From assembly GCF_029338555.1 (NCBI RefSeq), contig NZ_CP119989.1, forward strand, positions 186,001 to 250,000: a stretch of 64,000 nucleotides of DNA, read 5' to 3'. The translations under genes were made by a program, and so were the position numbers. This document shows positions 48,471 through 56,655 of this stretch, in pieces. The DNA comes from Halobaculum marinum (lineage in GTDB: Archaea > Halobacteriota > Halobacteria > Halobacteriales > Haloferacaceae). A model generated the notes under the pieces. That model made no database searches and was not told the origin of the DNA. It saw only the letters and a list, made by a program, of their open reading frames with translations. Position 1 is the stretch's first letter. Every line of letters begins with the position of its first letter.

Positions 48471-49406
48471 CTACTCCAGCATCTCCACCAGCAGCCCCTT
48501 CTGCGCGTGCATCCGGTTCTCAGCCTGCTCCCACACGAGCGAGCGGTCCGACTCCAGGACCGCCTCGGTCACCTCCTCGCCGCGGTGGGCGGGCAGACAG
48601 TGCATGAACGCGGCGTCGGTGTCGGCGAGCAACTCCTCGTTCACCTGGTAGCCGTCGAAGTCTGGCAGTTTCACCTCGCGGCGGTCCTCCTCGCCCATGC
48701 TCACCCAGACGTCCGTGTAGACGACGTCCGCGTCGGCGACGGCCTCCTCGGGCGTGTCGGCGACCGTCGGTTCGGTGCCCAACTCCGCACAGCGGTCGTA
48801 CACGTCGTCGCCGAGGCCGTAGCCGTCTGGCGTGGCGACGGTGAGGTCGAGGCCCGCGAGGGCGGCGCCGACGGCGAACGAGCGCCCGACGTTGTTGCCG
48901 TCGCCGACCCACGCGGCCTGCACCTCCGAGAGGTCGCCTACCTCCTCGTGGATGGTGAGCAGGTCCGCGAGCGTCTGGCACGGGTGGGCGTCGTCGGTGA
49001 GCCCGTTGATCACGGGCACGTCGGCGTACTCCGCGAGGATCTGGGCGTTCTCGTGGGCAAACGTGCGCACCATGATGGCGTCGGCGTAGCCCGCGAGCGC
49101 GCGGGCGGTGTCGCGCAGGGGTTCGCCGTGGCCCAGTTGGATCGCGTCGGGGCCGAGGAACATCGCGTGGCCGCCGAGTTGGGTCATCCCCGTCTCGAAA
49201 CTCGCGCGCGTCCTGGTCGACGGCTTCTCGAACAGCATCGCGAGGGTCGTCCGCGGCAACTGCGTGAGGTCCTTGCCCGCCTTCAGGTCGGAGGCGCGCG
49301 CGAGGACCGTCGCGAGTTGGTCGGCGCTCAAGTCGTCGATGTCGAGGAAGTCGCTCGGGAACGAGTCGCCGTCGTCGGTCGGTGTCGAGGTCGTGTTGGT
49401 GCTCAT
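48471..49406 (-). CDS. argF: ornithine carbamoyltransferase
   Basis: 311 residues. Joins carbamoyl phosphate and ornithine to citrulline. Carbamoyl-phosphate site: FEKPSTRTRASFETGMTQLG; ornithine/phosphate region: PVINGLTDDAHPCQTLADLL; ornithine site in FMHCLPAHRGEEVTEAVLES. The usual length is about 310. It is the last gene of the arginine block, 125 bases after argE, so it may have its own promoter as well. Confidence 0.96.
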   Translation of the reverse strand: MSTNTTSTPTDDGDSFPSDFLDIDDLSADQLATVLARASDLKAGKDLTQLPRTTLAMLFEKPSTRTRASFETGMTQLGGHAMFLGPDAIQLGHGEPLRDTARALAGYADAIMVRTFAHENAQILAEYADVPVINGLTDDAHPCQTLADLLTIHEEVGDLSEVQAAWVGDGNNVGRSFAVGAALAGLDLTVATPDGYGLGDDVYDRCAELGTEPTVADTPEEAVADADVVYTDVWVSMGEEDRREVKLPDFDGYQVNEELLADTDAAFMHCLPAHRGEEVTEAVLESDRSLVWEQAENRMHAQKGLLVEMLE

Positions 49407-49531
49407 GCGTCGGGGTCTGTGTGTCGTGGGTGGTCGGTGCGGTCGGTGCGGGCGGTGTCGTGTGGTCGTGTGAGCGAGCGGGAGAACGGGGCGGGCGACG
49501 GTCGGTGCCGCCGAGGCCGCCGTGGGGTAGG

Positions 49532-50620
49532 TTACTCGTCGGTCAATCGTCGACCGGCGTCGACGAGCACGTCGACCGCGCGGTCGAACTCCTTGAGGGG
49601 GAGTCGTTCGTCGGGCGCGTGGTCCAGCGAGGAGTCGCCGGGACCGTACGTCGCCATCGGCACGTCCCACGCGCCGGCGAAGATGTTCACGTCGGCGGTG
49701 CCGGTCTTGCGGAGCAGGCGCGGTTCGCCGCCCGTCCGGCGGATACCGCCGCGGATGGCCGTCGCCACGGGGTCGCGGGGGCTCCCCATCGCCGGTTGGA
49801 TCGAGTCGTTCCAGTGGACCGTCCCCGCCTCCAACTCCGCGTCGGCGCGTTCGCGCACGTCCTCCGGCGTCAGCGACGGCGGCACGCGGAACTGCACGTC
49901 CATCGTCGCCTCCATCGAGAGGCCGTCCTCGGAGAGGCCGCCGTCGACCGAGACGGGCTTGGTCGTCACCTGCTCGAAGACGGGTTCGTAGTCGTCGTGC
50001 GGGAACGCCTCCTCGACGCGCTGCCACCAGTGCATCGCGTGTTCGACGGCGTTGGCGTCGGGCCGTGAGGTGTGCCCCGACTCGCTCGTCGCGACGTACG
50101 TCCCCGACAGCAGTCCCCGGTAGCCGAGCGTCACGGCGTCCCAGCCTGACGGCTCGCCGTTGATCACCGCGCCGGGCGCCTCGCGCGTCTCGACGAGGTG
50201 GCGCGCGCCGCGGGAGTCGGTCTCCTCGCGGACGACGCCGACGAACGAGACGCCCGTCTCGACGGCCGCGACGGCCATCGCGGCGAGCGATCCCGTCGCG
50301 TCGACGCTGCCGCGACCCCACAGCACGGGGCCGTCGGCGTCCAGTTCCTCGTCGCCGTCGGCGATGTCCACCGGCACGTCGCCGGGGACGGTGTCGACGT
50401 GGGAGGTGAGCAGGACCGCGTCGTCGCCGGGCGCGTGGACGTTGCCGACCTCGTCGGTGTACGCCTCGCGGCCGTGCGACTCGAAGTACTCGACGAGCAC
50501 CGCTGCCGCCGCCTCCTCCTGGCCCGAGACGGAGGGCGTCGACACGAGGTCGTACAGCAGTTGCCGGCCCTCGGTGTCGAGCGCGTCGGTCGGCTCCATC
50601 GGGTTCGGGACGACCAACAT
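49532..50620 (-). CDS. argE: [amino-group carrier]-ornithine hydrolase, ArgE/LysK
   Basis: 362 residues. M20-type metallo-hydrolase that releases ornithine (and in some species lysine) from the carrier protein LysW/ArgW. Motifs: LLTSHVDTVPGDVPVDIADG (metal-binding), LWGRGSVDATGSLAAMAVAA, GEPSGWDAVTLGYRGLLSGT, GTADVNIFAGAWDVPMATYG. The ATG at 50620 overlaps the argD TGA by one base; a later ATG at 50599 (MEPTDALDTEG) is an alternative. Together with argW/argX/argC/argB/argD it forms the LysW-type arginine pathway. Confidence 0.93.
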   Translation of the reverse strand: MLVVPNPMEPTDALDTEGRQLLYDLVSTPSVSGQEEAAAAVLVEYFESHGREAYTDEVGNVHAPGDDAVLLTSHVDTVPGDVPVDIADGDEELDADGPVLWGRGSVDATGSLAAMAVAAVETGVSFVGVVREETDSRGARHLVETREAPGAVINGEPSGWDAVTLGYRGLLSGTYVATSESGHTSRPDANAVEHAMHWWQRVEEAFPHDDYEPVFEQVTTKPVSVDGGLSEDGLSMEATMDVQFRVPPSLTPEDVRERADAELEAGTVHWNDSIQPAMGSPRDPVATAIRGGIRRTGGEPRLLRKTGTADVNIFAGAWDVPMATYGPGDSSLDHAPDERLPLKEFDRAVDVLVDAGRRLTDE

Positions 50621-51783
50621 CACAACACCTCGACGAGCGCGTCGACGACCTCGCGGGCGTGCTCCTCGTTCACCACGAGCGGCGGGAGCAGGCGGACGAC
50701 GGAGCGACCCGCCGGCAGCGCGAGGATCTGGTGGTTCAACGCGAGGTCGCGCAGGTAGCGGTTCGCCCCGCGCTTGACCTCGACGCCGATCATCAGGCCT
50801 TCGCCGCGCACGTCGCGCACGGGGAGGTCGTGCGCCTCGACGGCCTCCTCCAGTTGTGTGGTGAGGTAGTCGCCGACTTTCGCCGCGTTGCCGGGGACGT
50901 CCTCGGCGACCAGTTCCTCCAGCGTCGCGTTCGCGGCGGCAGCGACGACCGGGTTGCCCGAGAACGTCGACCCGTGGCTGGCGGCGCCGTCGGCGATCCA
51001 GTCGGCACACAGCGTCGCGCCCAGCGGGAGGCCGGAGGCGACGCCCTTCGCCGTCGTGAGGATGTCGGGAGCGACCCCAGCGCCCTCGCAGGCCCAGATG
51101 TCGCCCGTGCGACCGAGTCCCGTCTGGATCTCGTCGAACACGAGCGCCGCGCCCGCGTCGTCCGTCAGGTCGCGCGCGGACTGCAGGTACTCGGAGTCGG
51201 CGGGGTTGATGCCGCCCTCGCCCTGGACGGGTTCGAGGAACACCGCGGCTGTCTCGTCGTCGACCGCCTCCGCGAGCGCCTCCGTGTCGCCGTAGTCGAC
51301 GAACTCGACGCCGCCGGCGACGGGTTCGAACGGGGCGCGGTACTTCTTCTTCCAGGTCATCGCGAGCGCGCCGAGCGTGCGACCGTGGAAGCCGCGTTTC
51401 GTGGCGACGATCTTCTCGCGCCCGGTCGCCGAGCGCGCGAACTTCAGTGCCGCCTCGTTCGCCTCGGTGCCGGAGTTGCACAGCCACACCTTCGAGATGT
51501 CGGCGGGCGCGATGGCGCCGAGGCGTTCGTACAACTCGGTGCGGGCGGCGTTCGGGTACGACGCCTGCACGTACAGCAGGTCTGCGGCCTGTTCCTGCAC
51601 CGCGTCGACGACGGCGGGCGGGCAGTGCCCCAGCGGCGTGCAGGCGTAACTCGCGCCGAAGTCGAGGTACTCGGTGCCGTCCTCGGCGGTGAGGTGCACG
51701 CCCTCACCCGATTCGATTGGGATCGGCTTCTCGGAGAAGACGAACCCCTCACCGGCGTCCGACAGGTCCTCGAAGACGCTCAT
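50620..51783 (-). CDS. argD: [LysW]-semialdehyde aminotransferase (ArgD/LysJ)
   Basis: 387 residues, class III PLP aminotransferase acting on LysW-gamma-glutamate semialdehyde (or the aminoadipate equivalent). Motifs: EYLDFGASYACTPLGHCPPA, VWLCNSGTEANEAALKFARS, PLP-lysine TAKGVASGLPLGATLC, and AALVFDEIQTGLGRTGDIWA. Its ATG overlaps the argB stop (ATGA) and its stop overlaps argE, so the genes are translationally coupled. Confidence 0.94.
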   Translation of the reverse strand: MSVFEDLSDAGEGFVFSEKPIPIESGEGVHLTAEDGTEYLDFGASYACTPLGHCPPAVVDAVQEQAADLLYVQASYPNAARTELYERLGAIAPADISKVWLCNSGTEANEAALKFARSATGREKIVATKRGFHGRTLGALAMTWKKKYRAPFEPVAGGVEFVDYGDTEALAEAVDDETAAVFLEPVQGEGGINPADSEYLQSARDLTDDAGAALVFDEIQTGLGRTGDIWACEGAGVAPDILTTAKGVASGLPLGATLCADWIADGAASHGSTFSGNPVVAAAANATLEELVAEDVPGNAAKVGDYLTTQLEEAVEAHDLPVRDVRGEGLMIGVEVKRGANRYLRDLALNHQILALPAGRSVVRLLPPLVVNEEHAREVVDALVEVL

Positions 51784-52730
51784 CCGTCCACCTTCGCGTC
51801 GGCGGCGTCGGTGTCGGCCAGTTCGTCGACCTCGTCGACGACGGCCGAGCGCTCGATGCGCGTCCCCGTGCCGTCGAGCGCCGCGACGATGGGGTCGCGG
51901 ACGTTCGCGTCGGCGACGGTCACCGCCGCGGCGCCCGATTCGAGCGCCTCGGTTGCGGCCATCACCTTCCGGGTCATGAACCCCTCGGCGGCGTCGGTGA
52001 GCGCGTCGTACTCCGCGCTCGTCGCGACCGACTCGATGAGCGTGTCGGGGTCGTCCGGGTCCGCGTACACGCCGGAGACGTCCGTCAGGATCACCAGTTC
52101 TGCGCCGAGCGCGCCCGCGACCGCCGCGGCAGCGCGGTCGGCGTCCGTGTTGACCGGCGTCCCCTCGCTCTCGGACTCCATCCCGAACATGGGCGGCGAG
52201 ACGACGGGCGTGTAGCCGTCCGCGAGCAGCGTGTCGAGCAGGCCGTCGTTGACCTGCTTGGGCGTGCCGGAGTGGTCGCCGCGCTTGATCTTCTTCTTCC
52301 CGTCTTCGACGACGCGGACGGCGGACTTGCGCGGGCCGGTGAGCAGGCCGCCGTCGACGCCGGAGAGGCCGACCGCGTCGACGCCGGCGTTCTTCAGCGC
52401 GGTGACCAGGTCGGTGTTGACCTGGCCGGCCATCGCCATCGTGAACGCCGCCATCGTCTCCTCGTCGGTGAAGCGGCCGGTGACGCCCGAGGGCGTCTCG
52501 ACGTACTCCGCCTCCTTCCCGAGGTCTGCGAGCAGGTCGTCGACGGCGGTGGAGCCGCCGTGGACGACGACCACGTCGCGCCCGTTGGCGACGAGGTGGG
52601 CCACGTCGCCGACCGCGCCCGCGGGGTCGACGGCGCGCGCACCGCCGAGCTTCACCACGACGGGCGGGCCGTCGCCGCCGTCGGACAGGATCTCGCCGTC
52701 GGCGACCGCGGCGGCGCCGGGCCAGCTCAC
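51780..52730 (-). CDS. argB: [LysW]-glutamate/aminoadipate kinase (ArgB/LysZ)
   Basis: 316-residue amino-acid kinase. GTG start (VSWPGAAAVADGEILSDGGD). VVVKLGGARAVDPAGAVGDV, VVVVHGGSTAVDDLLADLGK, VDAVGLSGVDGGLLTGPRKS, and VNTDADRAAAAVAGALGAEL, LTDVSGVYADPDDPDT. Phosphorylates the side-chain carboxyl of the carrier-bound amino acid. The start overlaps the argC stop by 4 bases (GTGA). The first 20 residues are an Ala-rich extension compared with bacterial ArgB. Confidence 0.92.
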   Translation of the reverse strand: MSWPGAAAVADGEILSDGGDGPPVVVKLGGARAVDPAGAVGDVAHLVANGRDVVVVHGGSTAVDDLLADLGKEAEYVETPSGVTGRFTDEETMAAFTMAMAGQVNTDLVTALKNAGVDAVGLSGVDGGLLTGPRKSAVRVVEDGKKKIKRGDHSGTPKQVNDGLLDTLLADGYTPVVSPPMFGMESESEGTPVNTDADRAAAAVAGALGAELVILTDVSGVYADPDDPDTLIESVATSAEYDALTDAAEGFMTRKVMAATEALESGAAAVTVADANVRDPIVAALDGTGTRIERSAVVDEVDELADTDAADAKVDG

Positions 52731-53776
52731 GGCGCCCCCACGGGGTGGAGCCCCTGGAACTCCAAGCCGGCGGTCTCGTCGAGCCCGAGCGCGACGTTGG
52801 CGGCGTGGACCGCCTGCCCCGCCGCGCCCTTCATCACGTTGTCGATGGCCGAGAACGCGACGACGCGGCCGTTGCTCGGGTCGAGTTCGAAGCCGACCTC
52901 GGCGTAGTTCGTCCCGGCCACGGCCTTCGGCTCGGGGTAGCGGTACACGCCGCCGCCGCCCGCGACGAGGCGGACGAACGGCTCGTCGTCGTACGCCTCG
53001 CGGTACGCGCCCCACAGGTCGCCCGTGGTGACGCGCTCGCTCGGGAAGGCGTGACACGTCGCCGCGGCGCCGCGGGTCATGTCCACCGCGTGGACAGTGA
53101 ACGCCAGCGAGAGGCCCAACTCCTGCTGAATCTCGGCCTCGTGGCGGTGGCCCGTCGGTGCGTACGGACGGACGACACCCGAGCGCTCGGGGTGGCTGGA
53201 GGCCGCCCCGCCGCCGGCACCGCCCTCCGAGGAACCGACCTTGAGGTCGGCGACGACGCGGTCGTCGGGCGTGATGACGCCCGAGTCGACGAGCGGCTTG
53301 AGCGCCAGCATCGTCGCCGTCGCGTTGCAGCCGCCGGAGGCGATGAGGTCCGCTCCTTCCAGCTTCTCGCGCCCCAACTCGGGGAGCGCGTAGGCTGCGT
53401 CGGCGATGTGCTCGGGCGCCGTGTGCCCGTCGTACCACTCGTCGTAGGCGGCCTCGTCGTTCAGACGGAAGTCCGCCGAGAGGTCGACCACGGTGCCCGC
53501 GGCGTCGCGGAACGTGTCGATGTGCTCCATCGAGACGCCGTGGGGCGTCGACGCGAACAGCGCGTCAACGGAGTCCAGGTCCTCCGGCGAGGAGAAGCGC
53601 AGGTCGACCCCGCGCAGGTTCGGGTGGACGTAGCCGAGCGTCTTGTTCTCGTACTCGCGGCTCGTCGCTTGGACGAGGTCGAAGTTCGGATGCCTGGTGA
53701 GCAGACGGCACAGTTCGCCGCCCGCGAAGCCGGACGCGCCGACGACCGAGGCGGTGAGGGTCTGTCCCTCGCTCAT
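52727..53776 (-). CDS. argC: [LysW]-glutamyl/aminoadipyl phosphate reductase (ArgC/LysY)
   Basis: 349 residues. NADP-dependent semialdehyde dehydrogenase: GASGFAGGELCRLLTRHPNF, DLSADFRLNDEAAYDEWYDG, ASGGCNATATMLALKPLVDS with the catalytic Cys, and QAVHAANVALGLDETAGLEF. ATG overlaps the argX TGA. Standard length and motifs. Confidence 0.95.
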   Translation of the reverse strand: MSEGQTLTASVVGASGFAGGELCRLLTRHPNFDLVQATSREYENKTLGYVHPNLRGVDLRFSSPEDLDSVDALFASTPHGVSMEHIDTFRDAAGTVVDLSADFRLNDEAAYDEWYDGHTAPEHIADAAYALPELGREKLEGADLIASGGCNATATMLALKPLVDSGVITPDDRVVADLKVGSSEGGAGGGAASSHPERSGVVRPYAPTGHRHEAEIQQELGLSLAFTVHAVDMTRGAAATCHAFPSERVTTGDLWGAYREAYDDEPFVRLVAGGGGVYRYPEPKAVAGTNYAEVGFELDPSNGRVVAFSAIDNVMKGAAGQAVHAANVALGLDETAGLEFQGLHPVGAP

Positions 53777-54648
53777 GCTGTCATCACGGCTTCGTCCGCC
53801 ACCTCGGCTTTCAGTTCGAGCCAGTCGACGACCGCCGCGGGCACGTCGACCGCGCTCGCCTCGTTCAGCGCCTTGAACTCGACCGTGTGGTTCACCTCGT
53901 GGACGGTGTACTCGCCGTCGGCCGTCTCCATCAGGTCGACGCCGAGGAGGCCGCCGCCGACCGCGTCGCTGGCGGTCGCGACGAGGTCCTTCGCCTCCTC
54001 GTCGAGTGCGAAGTCTGCCGTCTCACCGCCCTTCGCGGCGTTAGTGAGCCAGTGGTCGGAGGAGCGCGTCATAGCGGCGACCGGTTCGCCGTCACACGCC
54101 AGCACGCGGATGTCGCGACCGGGCTTGTCGACGTACTCCTGCACGTAGAACACCTTGTGCTCGTAGTGGCCGAGGGTCGCCTTGTGCTCCAAGATGGCCT
54201 CGGCGGCGGTCTCGGAGTCGATCTTCGCCATCAGCCTGCCCCACGAGCCGACGACCGGCTTGATCACGCACGGGTAGCCGAAGTCCTCGATGGCCTCCAT
54301 CGCGGCCTCCTTGGTGAACGCCACGGTGGTCGCCGGCGTGGGCACGCCCGCGTTCTCCAGCGCGAGGCTGTTCTTCACCTTGTCCGCGCAGACGGCTGCC
54401 GTCTCCGGTGCGTTGATCACCGGGACGCCGTACGCCGCGAGGAACCGCGTCGCGTACAGCGAACGGGAGGTGGCGAGACAGCGGTCGAGCACGAGGTCAC
54501 AGTCGGCGACCTCGGCGGTCGTGCCGTCGAGGTCGAACCGCTGTTTGCGCACGTCGATCTTGACGACCTCGTGGCCGCGCTCGCGAAGCTCCGAGAGGAG
54601 GAGCTTCTCGTCCTTCCGGATCCGGGAGTAGAGCAGGCCGAGCTTCAT
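53773..54648 (-). CDS. argX: RimK-type glutamate/aminoadipate-LysW ligase (ArgX/LysX)
   Basis: 291-residue ATP-grasp ligase that couples glutamate (or aminoadipate) to the C-terminal Glu of the carrier protein ArgW. Features: MKLGLLYSRIRKDEKLLLSE, INAPETAAVCADKVKNSLAL, FGYPCVIKPVVGSWGRLMAK, YVDKPGRDIRVLACDGEPVA, and VHEVNHTVEFKALNEASAVD. Stop overlaps argC start. It lies 1 base after argW. In haloarchaea that make lysine by diaminopimelate, this set serves arginine; diaminopimelate genes are not in view here. Confidence 0.93.
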   Translation of the reverse strand: MKLGLLYSRIRKDEKLLLSELRERGHEVVKIDVRKQRFDLDGTTAEVADCDLVLDRCLATSRSLYATRFLAAYGVPVINAPETAAVCADKVKNSLALENAGVPTPATTVAFTKEAAMEAIEDFGYPCVIKPVVGSWGRLMAKIDSETAAEAILEHKATLGHYEHKVFYVQEYVDKPGRDIRVLACDGEPVAAMTRSSDHWLTNAAKGGETADFALDEEAKDLVATASDAVGGGLLGVDLMETADGEYTVHEVNHTVEFKALNEASAVDVPAAVVDWLELKAEVADEAVMTA

Positions 54649-54649
54649 C

Positions 54650-54820
54650 TCACTCCCCCCAGTCCTCTTCGAGCTCGGGTGCCCGATCGAGGACCGGCGG
54701 GGAGACGTCGACGACTTCCAACTCGGCACCGCACGTTTCACAGTCGACGATCTCTCCGACCTCCAGGTCGTCGTGCAGGGCGACCGTGCCACCGCACTCG
54801 ACGCATTCGGATTCGGTCAT
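54650..54820 (-). CDS. argW: amino-group carrier protein LysW/ArgW
   Basis: 56-residue carrier protein. Zinc-ribbon MTESECVECGGTVALHDDLE, IVDCETCGAELEVVDVSPPV and the conserved C-terminal EDWGE, whose last Glu is the attachment point for the amino group. The ATG at 54820 is the chosen start: ATTAAA on the minus strand (54851-54856) is about 31-36 bases upstream and predicts a transcript start near 54826, so the in-frame ATG at 54832 would be untranscribed. Confidence 0.93.
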   Translation of the reverse strand: MTESECVECGGTVALHDDLEVGEIVDCETCGAELEVVDVSPPVLDRAPELEEDWGE

Positions 54821-55155
54821 GATGTACTCCACAGTACCCCAGTAGAAGACTTTAATCCGTCGATATTGTCACCGAAAAATAAAGTCAGAAGCGTCGCTAC
54901 CGGGCGAACGCGGGCAGTTCGGCGCGGATCTCGAATCCGATGTTCGAAATCTGAGTAGTGTGGGCCCCGAGGGGGGCCGGCGGGGCCACCGCCGCCGGCG
55001 GGCGCGGGTGCGGGGCGGTGGCCTCGACCGGACGCGGCGACGGTCGCGGTCGTCGCGGCAGTCGCGGGAGTCGGCCTCGCGACGGCGCCGTCGCTCGCGG
55101 TCGGGCGAGCGGTCGTCGTCGGAGGGTGTGTCCGGTCATGGTCGTTCGGTGGTGG
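54821..55155. other. non-coding interval between argH and argW
   Basis: 335 bases. The part near argW is AT-rich and carries the argW TATA box at 54851-54856. The rest (54960-55139) is a very GC-rich, mostly low-complexity stretch; its only long open frame translates to an Arg/Pro-rich chain that I consider non-coding. No RNA gene recognised. Confidence 0.5.
54851..54856 (-). promoter_or_regulatory. TATA box of the argWXCBDE operon
   Basis: ATTAAA read on the minus strand, 31-36 bases before the argW ATG. It sits in the only AT-rich part of the interval and probably drives the whole arginine operon. Confidence 0.5.
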
Positions 55156-56652
55156 TCAGACGTACTCGCTCACGGCGTCGGCCAGGTCCGCCTCGGCGGT
55201 CGCGAGCGCGTCGCGGCGCGCGGCGAGTGCGGCCTCGTGGTCGTCGTACGTCTCGGTCATGCGCGCGAGGGAGTCGGCCACGGCGTCGGGCGCCGGGCCG
55301 CCGCGCGACGCGCGGGAGGCGACGCTCCCGGCGGGGTTGAGCGCGGCGTCGATGGTCTCGCGGCTCACGTAGTCGTAGAGGGACTCCCCCAGTACCTCTT
55401 GTGTGGCCGTGTCAAGATTTGCGGCGAGCGTCTCCGGATCCGCGTCGTCGGGTGCCGTCGCGGCGGCCTCGGCGACCACCTCGTGGGCCGTGCGGAACGG
55501 GAGGCCCGCCGCCGCCAGCGCGTCGGCCACGCCGGTCGCCGTCGAGAACCCCGCCCCCGCGTCGGCGGCACACGCCTCCGCGTCCCAGTCGCCCGTCGCG
55601 ACCGCGCCGGCGACGACCTCCGTCGCCTCGGTCGCGTCGTCGACGGCGTCCCACGCGTGCGGCGTCGCACGCTGCAGGTCGCGGTTGTACGCGCGCGGCA
55701 GCCCCTTCAGCGTCGTCAGCAGGCCCGTCAGGTCGCCGGACACGTCGCCCGCGACGGCGCGAGCGAGTTCGAGCGTGTCCGGGTTCACCTTCTGGGGCAT
55801 GATCGACGACGTGGACGCGTAGTCGTCCGAGGGGTCGAAGTAGCCGTCCTTCGCGTGCTCGATGAGGTCCGTCGCGAGCCCCGACAGCGTCGCCGTCAGG
55901 TTCGCCAGCGCGGCGGTCCCCTCCACGAGGAAGTCGCGAGCGGAGGCGGCGTCCGTCGAGTTCTCGACGACGCCGTCGAAGCCGAGCAGGGCGGCGGTGC
56001 GCTCGCGGTCCACGTCGAAGGTGGTGCCACCGAACGCCGCACCGCCGAGCGGCGACACGTTCGTCGTGTCGAATGCCGCCAGCAGGCGCGCGGTGTCGCG
56101 CTCGACGGCGCCTGCGTACGACGACAGGAAGTGTCCCACGGTCACCGGCTGGGCGTACTGCCGGTGGGTGAACCCCGGCAGCACCGTGTCGGCGTGCTCG
56201 GCCGCAGCGTCGAGGAGTGCCTCGCGGAGCGCCAGCGTCGCCTCGGCGGCCGCCAGCAGGTCCTCGCGGTAGCGGTAGCGGATGCAGGCGGCCACCTCGT
56301 CGTTGCGCGAGCGGGCCGTGTGCATCTTCCCGCCCACGGGGCCGACGTCGGCGACGACCGCCGACTCGATGGCCTCGTGGACGTCCTCCCCGTCGGGGAG
56401 CGCACCGTGGCCGGCGCTCTCGACGGTGTCGAGCCCAGCCAGAATCTCGCCGGCCTCGTCGTCGCCGACGATGTCCTGCTCCGCGAGCATCACCGTGTGC
56501 GCGCGGTCGACCGCGAGGTCGGCGGCGAAGATGCGCTCGTCGGCCGCGAGGCTCGACATGAACCCGCGTGCGGGGCCACCCGCGAAGCGGTCGCGGCGGA
56601 CCACGGTCTCGGCCGCGTCGTCGCCGTCGTGCGCGTCTTCGCCGTCACTCAT
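55156..56652 (-). CDS. argH: argininosuccinate lyase
   Basis: 498 residues. Cleaves argininosuccinate to arginine and fumarate. Motifs: VGGKMHTARSRNDEVAACIR, FTHRQYAQPVTVGHFLSSYA, and the fumarase-family signature ASTSSIMPQKVNPDTLELAR. Its start is 3 bases after the argG stop, so the two are co-transcribed. Longer than bacterial ArgH (about 460) through the Ala-rich C-terminal region. Confidence 0.96.
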   Translation of the reverse strand: MSDGEDAHDGDDAAETVVRRDRFAGGPARGFMSSLAADERIFAADLAVDRAHTVMLAEQDIVGDDEAGEILAGLDTVESAGHGALPDGEDVHEAIESAVVADVGPVGGKMHTARSRNDEVAACIRYRYREDLLAAAEATLALREALLDAAAEHADTVLPGFTHRQYAQPVTVGHFLSSYAGAVERDTARLLAAFDTTNVSPLGGAAFGGTTFDVDRERTAALLGFDGVVENSTDAASARDFLVEGTAALANLTATLSGLATDLIEHAKDGYFDPSDDYASTSSIMPQKVNPDTLELARAVAGDVSGDLTGLLTTLKGLPRAYNRDLQRATPHAWDAVDDATEATEVVAGAVATGDWDAEACAADAGAGFSTATGVADALAAAGLPFRTAHEVVAEAAATAPDDADPETLAANLDTATQEVLGESLYDYVSRETIDAALNPAGSVASRASRGGPAPDAVADSLARMTETYDDHEAALAARRDALATAEADLADAVSEYV

Positions 56653-56655
56653 CGA

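Noticed and set aside
54897-55139. Open frame of 80 codons after argH
   Set aside because: The product is almost wholly Arg, Pro and Ala, as expected from GC-rich non-coding DNA, and has no family resemblance.
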